Shown piece by piece: positions 30,518 to 41,240 of a DNA stretch of 64,000 nucleotides (position 1 is its first letter; the number at the start of each line of letters is the position of its first letter). The position numbers and the translations under genes were made by a program. The DNA comes from Mycocentrospora acerina (lineage: Eukaryota > Ascomycota > Dothideomycetes > Pleosporales), in the NCBI GenBank assembly GCA_022701365.1, contig JAKUHH010000250.1, forward strand, positions 124,001 to 188,000, written 5' to 3'. The notes beneath the pieces were generated by a model that was given only the letters and a program-made list of their open reading frames with translations, did not search any database and was not told the DNA's origin.

Positions 30518-32375
30518 GACTCACCCTTGTTGGAGCCGTCGGCGGTTTTGTCAGAAGGCTCGTAGATGATGGTACTGTGTTCGAGACTGCGGAGATCGAA
30601 CATGCGGACACTGCCGTCAGCGCCGCAACTCACAAAGACGTCAACGCTGCCAGCACAGAAGCGCACGTCAAAGACTTCCTTGTCGTGGGCGATGAGCTGA
30701 GTCTTGGCGGTGAGGGATGGTATGTCCCATATTGTGCATGTCGTGTCAATGCTAGACGTTATGATGAGCTTGGGGGACATGGTGTTCCAGTCCAGCGACG
30801 TGAGGGGCGCAGTGTGCTCAGGAGTCTTTGAGTTGGAGAGGAGCGCGAGCGGGGTGAGCTTGGGCAGCTGTGGCTCTCGTGTGTTTACCGAGGACGAGCG
30901 CGTTATCGTGTTGCTCATGGTATTGGCTGGGGTGCTGGGCAGTGACCATAGTCGCAGATGGTCGCCAGACGTGGCCAGGAGGTCGGTGGACTGCTTCTGC
31001 GACGACGGGGGCTCCCACAGTATGCGAGTGACGGGGAAGGAGCAGGTGGCTTCGGCGATGGGGTTGTACTCGAGGCTGTAGGGGGCGGTGCCTGGAGCAG
31101 AGGCGTCCTGCTGCGATATTTGCGTGTCCAGAATGCGAATCTAAGGCGTGTGTTAGCGGTGGTCGAGGGGGGACGCACGTGCAGCAGACATACAAAGTTG
31201 TGGTTGTCTTCAATGTAGCTTCCCACGGCCATCTTGCCCGCGCTGTTGCCGCCAGGGACGTTCCATTTGCACCAGTCGAAGGCGTATATGCTCCAGGGCG
31301 CCAGGTAGTTGCTGTTGGACGCCGTCTTGTTCTGCTCGGTCGCGAGGGCGTGGCCGTAGACGGTGGCCTCCTGGTCCATGTGCGAGTTTGCGCGGGGCCT
31401 GATATCGGCCAGCCCCAGAGGAGAGTAGGAGGTGGTGCCCGAGGGTGTGGTGGGATAGTACTTTTGGGCAGGGGTGCCGGCGGCGTACTTGGACTGCTCG
31501 GGCGTGTTGGAGAAGGGGATGTACTTTTGATCAGGCGTCATGCCGGCGGGGCTGGAGCGCGAGTACGTGTGCGAGGAAGCCTGTGGCTGGGACTGGGATA
31601 TCGTATTGGAGCGCGTGGGGAGCGTGTACTGCGGCGCATTGGGGTTGATGGCCTGGGAAGGGACGGTCGAGGGCGCGGTGTAGGATGGGGCAGGCACGGG
31701 GCGCTGCTGCTGTTGTTGTTGTTGTTGTGGCGGTGGTGGTTGATGTTGCTGCTGTTGCTGTTGCTGCTGCTGCTGCTGCTGCGGTGGCGGGTTTCCCCCG
31801 GCGGGCTGTAGGCTACCCGGCACGACAGTGGGCGCGTTGGCATACTGGCTGCTCTGGGGGGGCTGGTGGACGCTGATGTTGATGTTGGGCGTGGTGTACT
31901 GGTCGGGCGAGTCGCTGTATAGCTGCGGCGGCGGCTGTTGCTGTTGCTGCTGCTGTTGATGTTGCTGCTGTTGCTGTTGCTGCTGCTGTTGATGTTGCTG
32001 CTGCTGCTGCTGCTGCTGTTGATGCTGCTGCTGCTGCTGGGCGGGCACGTGGGCGTGCAACTCGTCGTGGGGGCGCTCCATGGCGGGTGCGCGTCGCGGC
32101 TGCTGCTCATACGAGTGTTGTCGCGAGGCAGGCGGCGGGGCGGCCGTGGGCTGCGCGGTGGAATAGGGCCCGCCCGGCGAGGGTTCGTGGCCTGGGGCGT
32201 TGCCGCTAGACGGCAGCAGGATGTCTGTGCCCGAGCTGGTCTGCCCCGACGTCGCGACGCGCAGGTTCCCGTGGGGAGCGCCTATGCTGCCCATGGCCTG
32301 GGCGGCCTGGAAGATGCCCTGGGCCGCCGTGTTGGGCGCATTCTGGCTCTGGTGGTGGCTGCCGAAGGGGGGCAT
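29883..32375 (-). CDS. WD40 protein, WDR68/DCAF7 type, with polyQ N-terminus
   Basis: Minus strand, exons 32375-31194, 31140-30525 and 30418-29883; 777 residues. Introns are 53 nt (31141-31193) and 106 nt (30419-30524); the second contains a CA/CT microsatellite. The C-terminal half carries WD repeats matching plant TTG1/AN11 and animal DCAF7: L-T-S-L-D-W-N, S-S-I-D-T-T-C-T-I-W-D-I, H-D-K-E-V-F-D-V-R-F, S-C-G-A-D-G-S-V-R-M-F-D-L-R, S-G-G-D-D-S-L-V-L-I-W-D-L. Orthologues are scaffolds binding DYRK kinases and other partners. The N-terminal 380 residues are disordered, with His-interrupted polyglutamine runs. The start at 32375 (GCCACGATGC) was chosen; an upstream in-frame ATG at 32573 would add 66 residues. 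It diverges from the PPAT gene. Confidence 0.88.
30452..30514. repeat. Compound (GA)n(GT)n microsatellite inside an intron
   Basis: About eleven AG units followed by about twenty GT units, inside the second intron of the WD40 gene. On the sense strand it reads (CA)n then (CT)n and lies between the 5' site and the acceptor. Confidence 0.95.
31702..31782. repeat. CAG/CAA repeat coding polyglutamine (proximal cluster)
   Basis: Two glutamine runs of the WD40 protein, coded by mixed CAG and CAA codons and separated by a His-Pro-rich spacer. Confidence 0.9.
31935..32040. repeat. CAG/CAA repeat coding His-interrupted polyglutamine (distal cluster)
   Basis: Runs of 5, 9, 10 and 8 glutamines with single histidines between them. 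CAG and CAA codons are mixed. Confidence 0.9.
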
Positions 32376-32660
32376 CGTGGCGGGCAAGGACAGCGGGCGC
32401 AATGGGGACGGGGCCGGGCAGCGCGCAAAACAACACAAGACAGCGCAAGACGGCACAAGACAGCTCGAGACGCGGCTCGGGGTCGCGCAGGCTGCTTGGG
32501 CGTCGGGGGTGGACGTCGACGGGTATATCTCGGGCTGTCTGGCCCCTCCCCCGCTGACATGACGCCGCGGCATTCAGCAGGCTGTCTAGGTGCGCTCGCA
32601 GACGAGGAGACAGTCCCCGTGTGCCTTCGCCGTGTGCATTCCCTGTACATGTTCCCTGTA

Positions 32661-32780
32661 TACACTCCCCCTATACTCCCCTACATTCCCCTACACTCCC
32701 CGACACTCCCCTACACTCCCCGACACTCCCCTACACTCCCCGACACTCCCCTACACTCCCCGACACTCCCCTACACATCC
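32661..32780. repeat. Twelve-unit 10-bp array with C4 tracts (G4/i-motif type)
   Basis: Units of exactly 10 bp, CTACACTCCC and CGACACTCCC alternating in the clean part (32691-32770) and more diverged at both ends. Each junction makes CCCC, so C4 tracts recur every 10 bp with 6-nt spacers; the minus strand has matching G4 tracts. The array lies between the start codons of the divergent WD40 and PPAT genes and ends 10 bp before the first PPAT ATG. Confidence 0.92.
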
Positions 32781-32789
32781 CCCCTGCGC

Positions 32790-34055
32790 ATGCTTCGAGT
32801 GCGCTCCCGTCTTGCTGCCATGGCTCCGCTGCACACCCTCTCCCCCCGCGCCCTGCTGCTGCTCCCCCCGCCGCCTGCTCCCCCCACCTACGCAGCCCTC
32901 AAGGCCGCCTATGGCGCGCCGCTCTTCACGGTTCTGCGACAGCTCGCTAGAGCGCCGCACCAAGCGCAGGAACCCGCCGTGCTCGACATTGCCCTGCCGT
33001 GTCCGCACCTGCATGGCCGGCTCGATGCGCCAAGGGGCCCGCTCTACGCAGCCACGCAGCAGCTGGTCGCCAATCTGTACAAGCTCATCACCGTCGTTGC
33101 TGCCAAAGATGCAATTGACACGGACGGCGCACAGGGCGTCGATGCGCGCGTCATCCTCGTTGCCTACCCGGGACACGGCCAGCTGACCTCGCCTGTGGCA
33201 GACTCGACTCCCGAGCACGAGACCCAAGGCCCAGCCATTGACCTGCACACGCTTGCCCACAGTTCCAGGGCGTGGGACACCATCTTCTCGGTCGAGAGCG
33301 AGCAGGGAGAGCGTGTCCTGGGCAGCTTCCTCTCCCTGTCACACACAGAGAGAAGCGTGTCCAAGGTGCGAGGCGGCACAGGGACGGTGGCGGAGGCGAC
33401 GACGACGACGACGACACAAGACACGGCAGCCATCACACAGTCAGGCACAGCAGCAAATCACTACGCTGTTGCCGTGGGTGGCACGTTCGACCACCTCCAC
33501 ATTGGCCACAAATTGCTGCTCACCATGTTCGCCTTCATGCTGGGGAGACGGCAGGGCTCGAGCACGCTCACTGTCGGCATCACTGGTGACGCACTGCTGC
33601 AGAACAAAAAGTATGCAGAGCACCTTGAGAGCTGGAAGAGTCGCCAGGAGTCTGTGCACAGTTTCCTTTCGTCCATCATGTACTTTGGACGTCCGGATGA
33701 TGAAGGCATCCAGGTAGAGGAGATCAAGGACGCTGGTCCAAACGGACATGTCGTCCAGATCAGCTATCCCTCGGGCCTCGTCATCAAATATGTCGAGATC
33801 TGGGATCCGTTTGGGCCGACCATCACTGACAAAGACATCACCGCATTGGTCCTCTCGCTCGAGACCAGGAGTGGCGGTGCGGCAGTCAACGACAAGCGCA
33901 AAGAGCAGGGCTGGAACCCTCTCGAGGTCTTTGAAGTCGCCGTACTCGACGCAAGCGAGGATGCAAACGTAGATGAATCGTTTCAGAGCAAGCTGAGCAG
34001 CACGGAGATTCGAAAGAAGCGGAGTGAGCGCATCCAGGCAAGGGCCAGGGCGTGA
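32790..34055 (+). CDS. Pantetheine-phosphate adenylyltransferase (CoA biosynthesis)
   Basis: Single-exon gene, 421 residues from the ATG at 32790 or 411 from the better-context ATG at 32820 (GCTGCCATGG). The nucleotidyltransferase core is at about residues 226-245: A-V-G-G-T-F-D-H-L-H-I-G-H-K, with the HxGH signature at residues 237-240. Downstream S-S-T-E-I-R-K-K-R provides the second conserved motif, although S-T-E-I-R replaces the usual I-S-S-T form. The enzyme transfers AMP from ATP to 4'-phosphopantetheine to give dephospho-CoA; the architecture (N-terminal extension plus core) matches fungal Cab4-type enzymes. The open frame upstream to 31938 is antisense to the polyQ region and is not part of the gene. 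Confidence 0.9.
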   Translation: MLRVRSRLAAMAPLHTLSPRALLLLPPPPAPPTYAALKAAYGAPLFTVLRQLARAPHQAQEPAVLDIALPCPHLHGRLDAPRGPLYAATQQLVANLYKLITVVAAKDAIDTDGAQGVDARVILVAYPGHGQLTSPVADSTPEHETQGPAIDLHTLAHSSRAWDTIFSVESEQGERVLGSFLSLSHTERSVSKVRGGTGTVAEATTTTTTQDTAAITQSGTAANHYAVAVGGTFDHLHIGHKLLLTMFAFMLGRRQGSSTLTVGITGDALLQNKKYAEHLESWKSRQESVHSFLSSIMYFGRPDDEGIQVEEIKDAGPNGHVVQISYPSGLVIKYVEIWDPFGPTITDKDITALVLSLETRSGGAAVNDKRKEQGWNPLEVFEVAVLDASEDANVDESFQSKLSSTEIRKKRSERIQARARA

Positions 34056-35312
34056 CGTGTGTGTGTGTGTCAAATGTTGCCGTAACGGAAAGCTTCACTC
34101 GATGACAATGTGACAAGGCGTGGGCCGTATGAAATTCAATAGCTCAGACCAACGTGCCGCATGAGGTTGCATTTTGTACGACAGTCCACGCCGCCTGTAC
34201 TCCTGCCCCACATGATGAATCTGTACTGCATAGCAAGTATGCTGCGTGGACACGCACTCGATCAACGGCAACGTGCAGTGCAATTACATAGAGCCATGGA
34301 GAGCTGGAGGGCGGCGGACTGCGGCAGAGTGCTGCCGATGCAGGCCCATGAGACAGTGTCATCGAGGCGAATTTTTCTTGCAGGGATAGGTTGTATGGTA
34401 ACTGATACCTCGATGCCAGCAGTCAGTGACCGGTGACAACGCAGCATTTTCTCCTGACATGCACCAGACCAGCCGCAATCCACACGTGAACGTTGGCCCA
34501 AACAGGCCTGTTTGTTGCAAGTTTCAGCCTGTCGTTGCCCTCTTGTTTGGGAGCAAGGCCTACTGACGCCATCCCAAGTGCATGGCTGCGGAGTGGCATG
34601 ACGGCACCGCACGATACTTGAGTCTACCGCGTGAGGCGGCCGATTGGCGTCACAAGCGCTCCAGGGTGCATGCCTCGTTGGCAACGCGTCCAGAGCCGAT
34701 TCACGCAGTCACTGGCGGGGGAGCTGGGCGCGCTTCGAATCAGAGGGCGGCCAGCAGGCGCATCCCTGGACGGCGCGCTGCGTCAAGCAGCGAATCGAGG
34801 TGTTTTCGCTCGGGAGGAGCCATGCCCCTTCCCGTCTCTCGACGGGAACCCGCATTCGTCTCGTCATCATGTGACATCTAAGCGTCTTGCAGTTAGCCCC
34901 CGGCTTCGTCATTGGGCTGCCAGCAGGCCTGCAGCTTTAGGACTGCCTTGGTTGCGTACGGGCGCCGGTTTTGTGTCCACTTGTCCCTCGCAACTCTTCA
35001 GCAGGACGTTTCGCTGACCGCTGGAAAGAGGTCATGCTGCCTTTATGTTTCCACCTGTGCCCCTCTGGTAGCTCCACGCCCGCCAGTGCTGACAGCATCG
35101 CCGTCGGACTTGACCACGCCGGCAGCTAGGTCGTTTCTGCAAACACTACCTTCCGCCACACCTGCACCCAGTGCCCACACCGTGCCGGGCCGATCCTTTC
35201 ATGCTGGACATATATCCGCTGCGCGGTCCGCTCTCTGCCCCTCGTGCCGCTTGAGAGTTTTCGTCTTAGATTTTGCCAACTCGAACATTGTGAATGGTCT
35301 CGTCATTCCGCA
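34056..35312. other. Intergenic region
   Basis: About 1.25 kb with several overlapping frames of 60-140 codons on both strands, none with a domain, an intron-consistent structure or biased composition. The right end holds the promoter and leader of the F-box-like gene. Nothing else was recognised. Confidence 0.5.
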
Positions 35313-36930
35313 ATGGGCATCCTCGATCTCGCCGACGAACTTCTTCGCATCATCCTCGAGCATGTTGCCTCGGAACCAGAAAAACTAATCAGCCTTGAAC
35401 GGCGCGCGTACCTGTCACAGGAAAGCTTCAGGCCCCCGCCCCCACCAGAGCCAGACCAGGCCCAGACCATCGCCAGCTTCCGACTCACATGCAGCAGATT
35501 TTCAAGACTGGGTGCCATACATCAGTTCTCCAGAGTCACGACAAGATTCTCGCGGAGGGGCCTCAGGCGACTGGAAAACATTGCAAGCCAGCCCCATCTG
35601 GCCGAACGTGTGAAGAAGTTTAGTTACATGGTGCCCTTCTTCTACGTTGAAGGTTGCTGCCCACTCCTTGGTCTACATAACTCGACTGGCTGGCTGACTG
35701 ACTGATCTTTCAGGACGAGAGCGTGTGCAAGAACTTCTGCCCAGATTGCCACAAGGCCTCGGCCTCCTGGACGCTGGCCACTTTGTGCAAAAGGTGAACG
35801 AGCAGAAACACATTGTGCGGACACGGGAGGACGCCCGAGTTCTAAACTTGGCCATCTCGGCCTTTACATCACTCCAGCACGTACAGATTCTTCGGCTGCA
35901 GGACCAGGAAGATGGGATGCTCATCTCCTACATCCGACAGCACGATGAGCTGAACCAGCTGGTTGAGTTGAAGTGGCCTCCCGCTTGCCTACATTCCACC
36001 AAAACCATTGGTGCCGCAATCCTCGCATCCAGGTCACCATGCTCTCGTTTCTCGTCGCCCATGCTGAGCCCTCAAAGCGTCCTGGGTGCAGTCAACAACC
36101 CGCCTACAACACTGAGCGCGCTTGCCGAACGTCTTACGTGCCTCGAATTACACTTTGACGACGGTACAGACTTGGACAACAGAATGAGAGAACTCTCCTC
36201 GGTATCGAAAGCAGTCTTCACTGCTGCCAAAAACATTGAAGCGGTCCATATTGGCTTCCCCTCCCACAGGCCACTAACCTTGAAACTGGAGGAAATATTC
36301 CATAATGTGAAATGGGATAAACTGCAGGCGTTTGGCATACAAGCATGGCGACTCGACGCAGACGAAATCATCGGCCTTGCCCGAAGACATCGAGACACAC
36401 TACGGGGCCTGAGGCTTCGGGACGTGCTGCTCAAGGAAGGGAACCGATGGAAAGATGTGCTTGTTTACTTACAAGAAAGTATGCCAAGGTTGGACTGGGT
36501 CAGCCTCCGGCGCATTGACTACGAGAAGCACTTTGACGAGCAATGGATACTTGGCGCCGAAGTGCCGGATGACCCCCTCGTAGGCAGTGACAGCAGCGAT
36601 GAGAGCGACGACTGGGACCCCTACGAAGACGAGCAGGGCGATACGCTCGACGACGACTACATGGACCACGAGGACGACGCGAGCGATGGCTCCATGGCAG
36701 ATTCGAATTCGGATGCTGGAACGGAGGAACCTGAACAGGGTGGGAACCTGCATTTCCCACCCATGTCGCCTAGCACGCCTGCCTCGGCACCATGGTGTAA
36801 CTGTAACGGACACATGGACAGTGTGGAAGCGCTACATGACGATGGAGTCATGGTAACAAACCAACAAAGAAAGTTCTGGGAGAAGTGGGTCGTGAGGAAG
36901 ATTTGCACTGAGCAGCATGTCAACAAATGA
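35313..36930 (+). CDS. F-box-like protein with acidic tail
   Basis: Exons 35313-35652 and 35714-36930 with a 61-nt intron (5' site GTTGCT, branch GGCTGACTGAC, acceptor TTTCAG); 518 residues. The start M-G-I-L-D-L-A-D-E-L-L-R-I-I-L-E-H-V is an F-box-type first helix, followed by a 14-residue Pro/Glu insert and F-R-L-T-C-S-R-F. The middle shows irregular leucine-rich segments typical of F-box proteins in this group. Residues 425-480 are strongly acidic (Asp/Glu/Ser). By family it may be an SCF substrate receptor, but the motif is weak. An in-frame TTG upstream at 35244 was not used. Confidence 0.75.
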
Positions 36931-38875
36931 TTGCTTAGGATCGAACGATGGGATGTTGGTTGGTGTACCCCGCGCGTGCGGTATTGTCAAAAATCATCGC
37001 AGTCGTATGATTGTTGAGCAACGGTCTAGCCCGAGCCCCCAGGCTTGCTGCATGAGAAATCACTTGCTCTATTTATTCGGCAAGCGGGTCCTGTCACTTA
37101 TAATACCTCGTATGCTCGTTTTTTGCAAGCAAGGCGAAGCGACGGCTTTGGTCGAGACGTGTCCCGGCGCTTATGCATCTCTAACGACCGTTGCACATGG
37201 ACTCCGAACACCAACGGAACGATGACTGTGCTGTGCGTATTTTTTCCGCATTATCCCGCGGTCCGCGAATATCCCTCCCGTTGCCGCATCCGCATCACTC
37301 GATAATCCTTGTGTATTGCGAAGTTTATTCTTTTTCTTTTTCTTAGCAGTCACGCCTGCGTTTGTGCATTTCCGCATCTTGGCCTTGTCTTGTTGTTCTT
37401 TGGGAGCATCTTTTTTCCAGCGCAGCGAAGCATCGGGATGGCTGTTTACATTTTTTTTTCCTTCCTCTTCTTACCATTTTTTTTTCTTCCTGACGTTTAG
37501 CAGCAAACGAACGGACGGACAGACGGACGGGCGAGCGAGCGAGCGAGCGAGCGAATGAGTAAATGAAACGAAACGAAATGACATGAAACGAAATGGAATG
37601 GAATGGAATGGGATGAAACGAAATGAAATGAAATGGACCGGAAATCACGAATGTAATGCAGCGTGGGTGGTGATATTTGCCAAGTTTGCGACTTTTTTTG
37701 GTTCTAGTTTTGGTTTTGGTTTTGGTTTTGGTTTTGGTTTTGGTTTTGGTTTTTTGTCTTTCCACGCTCTTGGTCTTGGTCTTGGTCTTGACCACCACTG
37801 CATAGAAAGGAGAGAGAGAAAGAAAGGGAGAGAAAGAGAAATACTTGATTGTTTTATTACGCTTTTAGTTTTATTTACTGGATGCAAATGTATTTAAACA
37901 AATGGAATTCTTACTTTTCTTTTTTTTTTTTTAAATATTTTTCTCTTCTTCTAATAGCAAGGCAAGGCAAGGCAAGGCAAGGCAAGGCAGCAAAACGAGA
38001 GAGGTAGGAGGTTTTTTTTTGGGAGAATCGAAATTAGTAACTTGTTTTCATTCATCTCTTAACTGTATTTTTCCACAAAGTTTTCTTCGATTCTCCCCGG
38101 GGAAGCTAAAATATTAAAAAAAAAAAAAAAGTCAAGGTAAAAGTTGGAGTAGTACTGGTAGCTTGTTTGTCCTTTCTTACACCCACTCTATTCCCTTGTC
38201 TATTTTTAACTCCTTTTGTTTTTTGTTCACTTATTTTCTCTCTCTCCCTCTCCCTCTCTCTCTTTCTCTTTCTCGTTCTCGTTCTCGTTCTCGTTCTCGT
38301 TCTCTTTCTCTGCCCATCTCAAAACTCACCTGCTACAATAGATGCCTTGTCATCTCAACTCGGCCACTTACTTACTCACTCACTCACTCACTTACTTCAT
38401 TTTATTTTCCTCGCTAGTATCGCTATTAAGGCGCCTAAGAGTTCGTTTTCTCCCTCTCTTCCTCTCTTCCTCTCTCACACAAACACTCGCACACACATAC
38501 CAAATCTCAATGTACTTGCTTCACACGGGAGCTTCTGAGGGGGGTTTTTTTTAATTACGCTGGAATGTCATTTCACCTCGCCTCACCTGTTGCTGCTTTC
38601 ACTTCACCACGCGCGTCTCACTTGCTGGATTGTTGTCGTTGTCGTTGTTGTTGTTTTTTTGCTTCGATGGGACGTCGAGGGTAGGTTGAAGTTTGTGGCT
38701 TTGAAAGTACAGCACAGTACACTACACTACACTACACTACACTACACTACACTACGCGCATACTCGTTCAGTTCTTCCTTGTTTTGACGCTGTGGCTGTT
38801 GTGGGGATTTTTTCTTTTCGTTTTCTTGTCTGTTCATCGCTTGTACGACTGACTGTCTGACTGTCTGACTGCACT
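36931..38875. repeat. 1.9-kb intergenic block packed with short tandem repeats
   Basis: No coding signal. It contains unrelated arrays: CGGA then GCGA tetramers (37509-37553), AAATG/AAACG/GAATG pentamers (37561-37637), TTTTGG hexamers (37708-37750), CTTGGT hexamers (37769-37790), AAGGC pentamers (37958-37989), CT then GTTCTC repeats (about 38238-38312), ACTC/ACTT tetramers (38368-38397), ACACT pentamers (38719-38755), and several poly-T or poly-A runs. A 12-bp inverted repeat is at 38021-38032 and 38086-38097. The right end must include the promoter of the gene at 38876. Confidence 0.85.
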
Positions 38876-41240
38876 ATGGCGGGGGGGTGGGAGGGGACGA
38901 GTAGCGGGGTTATGGTGTATGTGCCTGTTTTGACTCGAGTGGGTGATGAGGTCGAGGGCTTTGTTAAGATTGAGGGGGGTGTGGGAGGTAAATATTTCTT
39001 TCCTAGTGAGCTTGAAGATGATGCTGATTTTTTGGTAGACGATGAGATGGGTTGTGTGGAAATGGGTGGGGATGACGATGACGATGATTCTGGTTTGAGT
39101 CTTCCGAGCTATCAGGACTACTTTTCTCATCTCGATGATGGCGTGGGCCGAGAACAACATCCGAGGGCGGAATTACCAAACACGCTTGCTGCGTACTCGG
39201 GTCGAGAAAACAACGATGAAGGAGTCGTGGTCTCCAAGACTGATGACATGCTCAATCTGAGCAATTCGTTTTTAAATGAGATCAAAATCTTCGCTGATTT
39301 GGTGGATACCCCGCCAACTTCGAGTCCAGTCGTTGTGACCCCATCCATACAAAGCACTGAAGTGGAATGGTCGTACGATTCAGATAGAACGGACTTTTTA
39401 GAGACGAACAGCTCACCGGTTCCTGCTCCGACACATTCTACCAGGACGCAGATCACTAGAGGAACCGGAAAAACGAAAAGGACGAAAAGGACACGAAGGA
39501 CACGAAGGGAGAGTCGTACATATACTAACTCGATTCGAGGGCATAGTCCGCCCGTTCGCCGACGACTGAACTTCGGCCCATCCAAAAATCAGACCAATGT
39601 GTTACCACTGAGAAGTAAAAGTGCTTTCTCACTCGAATATTTGCACACGATAGAGCGCGTACCTCGACACCAGTGGATGTCAGAGGAACGTGAGCTTTTG
39701 TGCGTAATGTACAAATGGTATCACAGCACTAATTCCACAGACATTCCTCGTGTGTTTAATCAAATCACCGGCCTTGACTTGAGGCACCACATTATCAGTC
39801 AACAATACACTCATCATATCCGACTATATGGTGTCAAAGCTTTTCTGGAATTTCAACGTGTATCAGACACACTGTTCAATGATCCAGAAGGACGATATGA
39901 CGAGATGTGCAAGATGATTGAAGCCGCGTCCGATGAGTTGCAGTTGGATTTGAAGCGCAGGGAAATTGAAGAAGTCTTCCCATCCGGGTCGGCAGCGTGG
40001 TCAAAGTCCCCCATCATTCGAAAGTCTTACAAGACTCTAGTCCGCAAGGCGTCGCGGGAAGCAAAGACGAAGAAAAAGACTCCACAACAACATGCACGCG
40101 TCGATACCTTCGCACAAGTCGAGGCCCCCGTTCCTCATCCAGTGTTGGGAAGAATTTCGGTTAACATTGATGAGAATCTGGAGGAATGGGAGGTTCTCAC
40201 CGACGAGGAGAGCGTGACTACGGAAGCTGTCATCACATCCATGAACATTCCAAAGTCAACAACCACCACAGAGAGCCTAGGGTTTCGCGTTTGGGATGCA
40301 AAGAGTCGTACCAAGTTTACAGAGGAAGAAGGATTTACGAGCGAAGTGGGATTTAATTCCTATTCTATAGCGTACCTGCTAACATTTGCAGATGCACTCG
40401 ATATGGAATGGACCCCTCCCACCATTTACTCTTGAGGAGCAGGGTGAGCGAGCTTTCATGTTCCTCGCCAACTCTCACATGTCTATGGTAGGCAACGCGT
40501 CTGCATTTGTATCAATTTCAACTTCACTTTTGCAAGCACTTGTGAAAGCATCTAGTATGGATGATCCGCGTATTGCTGTTATCAACCTCATTCATCCGTC
40601 TCTAAACGAACCCAACAAAAAGCACCACGCATCAGATGTCCTCCGGTGGCTCAAATCCGATGGTCAGGCTCAGTGGGCACGGTACAAGGGTCGATGTGGT
40701 AGTTAAGCTTCATCCTAGACCTATTGTAATTACTAACAGAAAACCTCAGAATATATTGTATGGGCCAACATCCCCCCTGCCGCAATTATTACACAGTTCC
40801 CTGTCTCAGCTCTCCACCGCCTTTCTTCTACCTTTCCGTCCTGCGCCACTGTCTTACAACTTCCCCTCTTCACGCCAAGTCGTAGAACCCAGACTGTCGC
40901 TTCTCATCTCCAAAAATCAAATACAGTACTGAGCACCATCACTGCACGGGGGCTGGGTCAGATCGCAAAGACCTTTGGTCTCCACGACGAATCTGTCAGG
41001 CTGGCGCATATTTCAGATCTCGTGAGCAGACTGGTGGATGGGTTTCATGTTCGGAGTCCTCGGTTGGATATTCACACGGTGAGTAGTTTTGCGGGGGCAT
41101 TTGCGATAGCTTTAGGTTCAAAAGGTCATCGTGTGCAAAACGTTATGGAGGCATTTGTGGAGGGTGTGCAGAGAGGAGAAGAAAATCTGGTGTTCTATGA
41201 AAGCAGGAGACCGGCAGTGAGGAGGTTGAGGAGGTTGTAG
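38876..41240 (+). CDS. Three-exon protein with Myb/SANT-like region
   Basis: Exons 38876-40345, 40392-40698 and 40750-41240, with introns of 46 nt (branch TGCTAACA) and 51 nt (branch TTACTAAC); 755 residues. The first 200 residues are acidic and disordered, then comes a basic patch (T-K-R-T-K-R-T-R-R-T-R-R). Around residues 255-310 the pattern R-H-Q-W-M-S-E-E-R-E-L-L-C-V-M-Y-K-W-Y resembles a SANT/Myb-like helix set. A segment beginning F-R-V-W-D-A-K-S-R-T-K-F and continuing into exons 2 and 3 recalls the DUF7587-type domain of fungal proteins; this match is from memory and tentative. A nuclear DNA-associated role is plausible. The 1.9-kb repeat block lies directly upstream. Confidence 0.78.

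Noticed and set aside
30271..30918. Minus-strand frame reading His-Thr and Leu-Ser repeats within the WD40 gene
   Set aside because: It is intron read-through of the CA/CT microsatellite; splicing removes it and restores the WD repeats.
31938..32789. Upstream part of a 705-codon plus-strand frame (poly-Leu and later L-Y-S-P/T-L-P repeats) ahead of the PPAT gene
   Set aside because: It is the antisense of the polyQ-coding exon plus read-through of the 10-bp array; the frame is open only because of the repeat composition. The PPAT protein starts at 32790 or 32820.
34056..35312. Several 60-140-codon frames between PPAT and the F-box-like gene
   Set aside because: Overlapping on both strands, no domain, no conserved-looking composition; treated as chance in GC-balanced DNA.
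36931..38875. CRISPR-like or centromeric array
   Set aside because: The repeats are simple microsatellites of different sequence without unique spacers; there is no 25-40-bp repeat/spacer structure.
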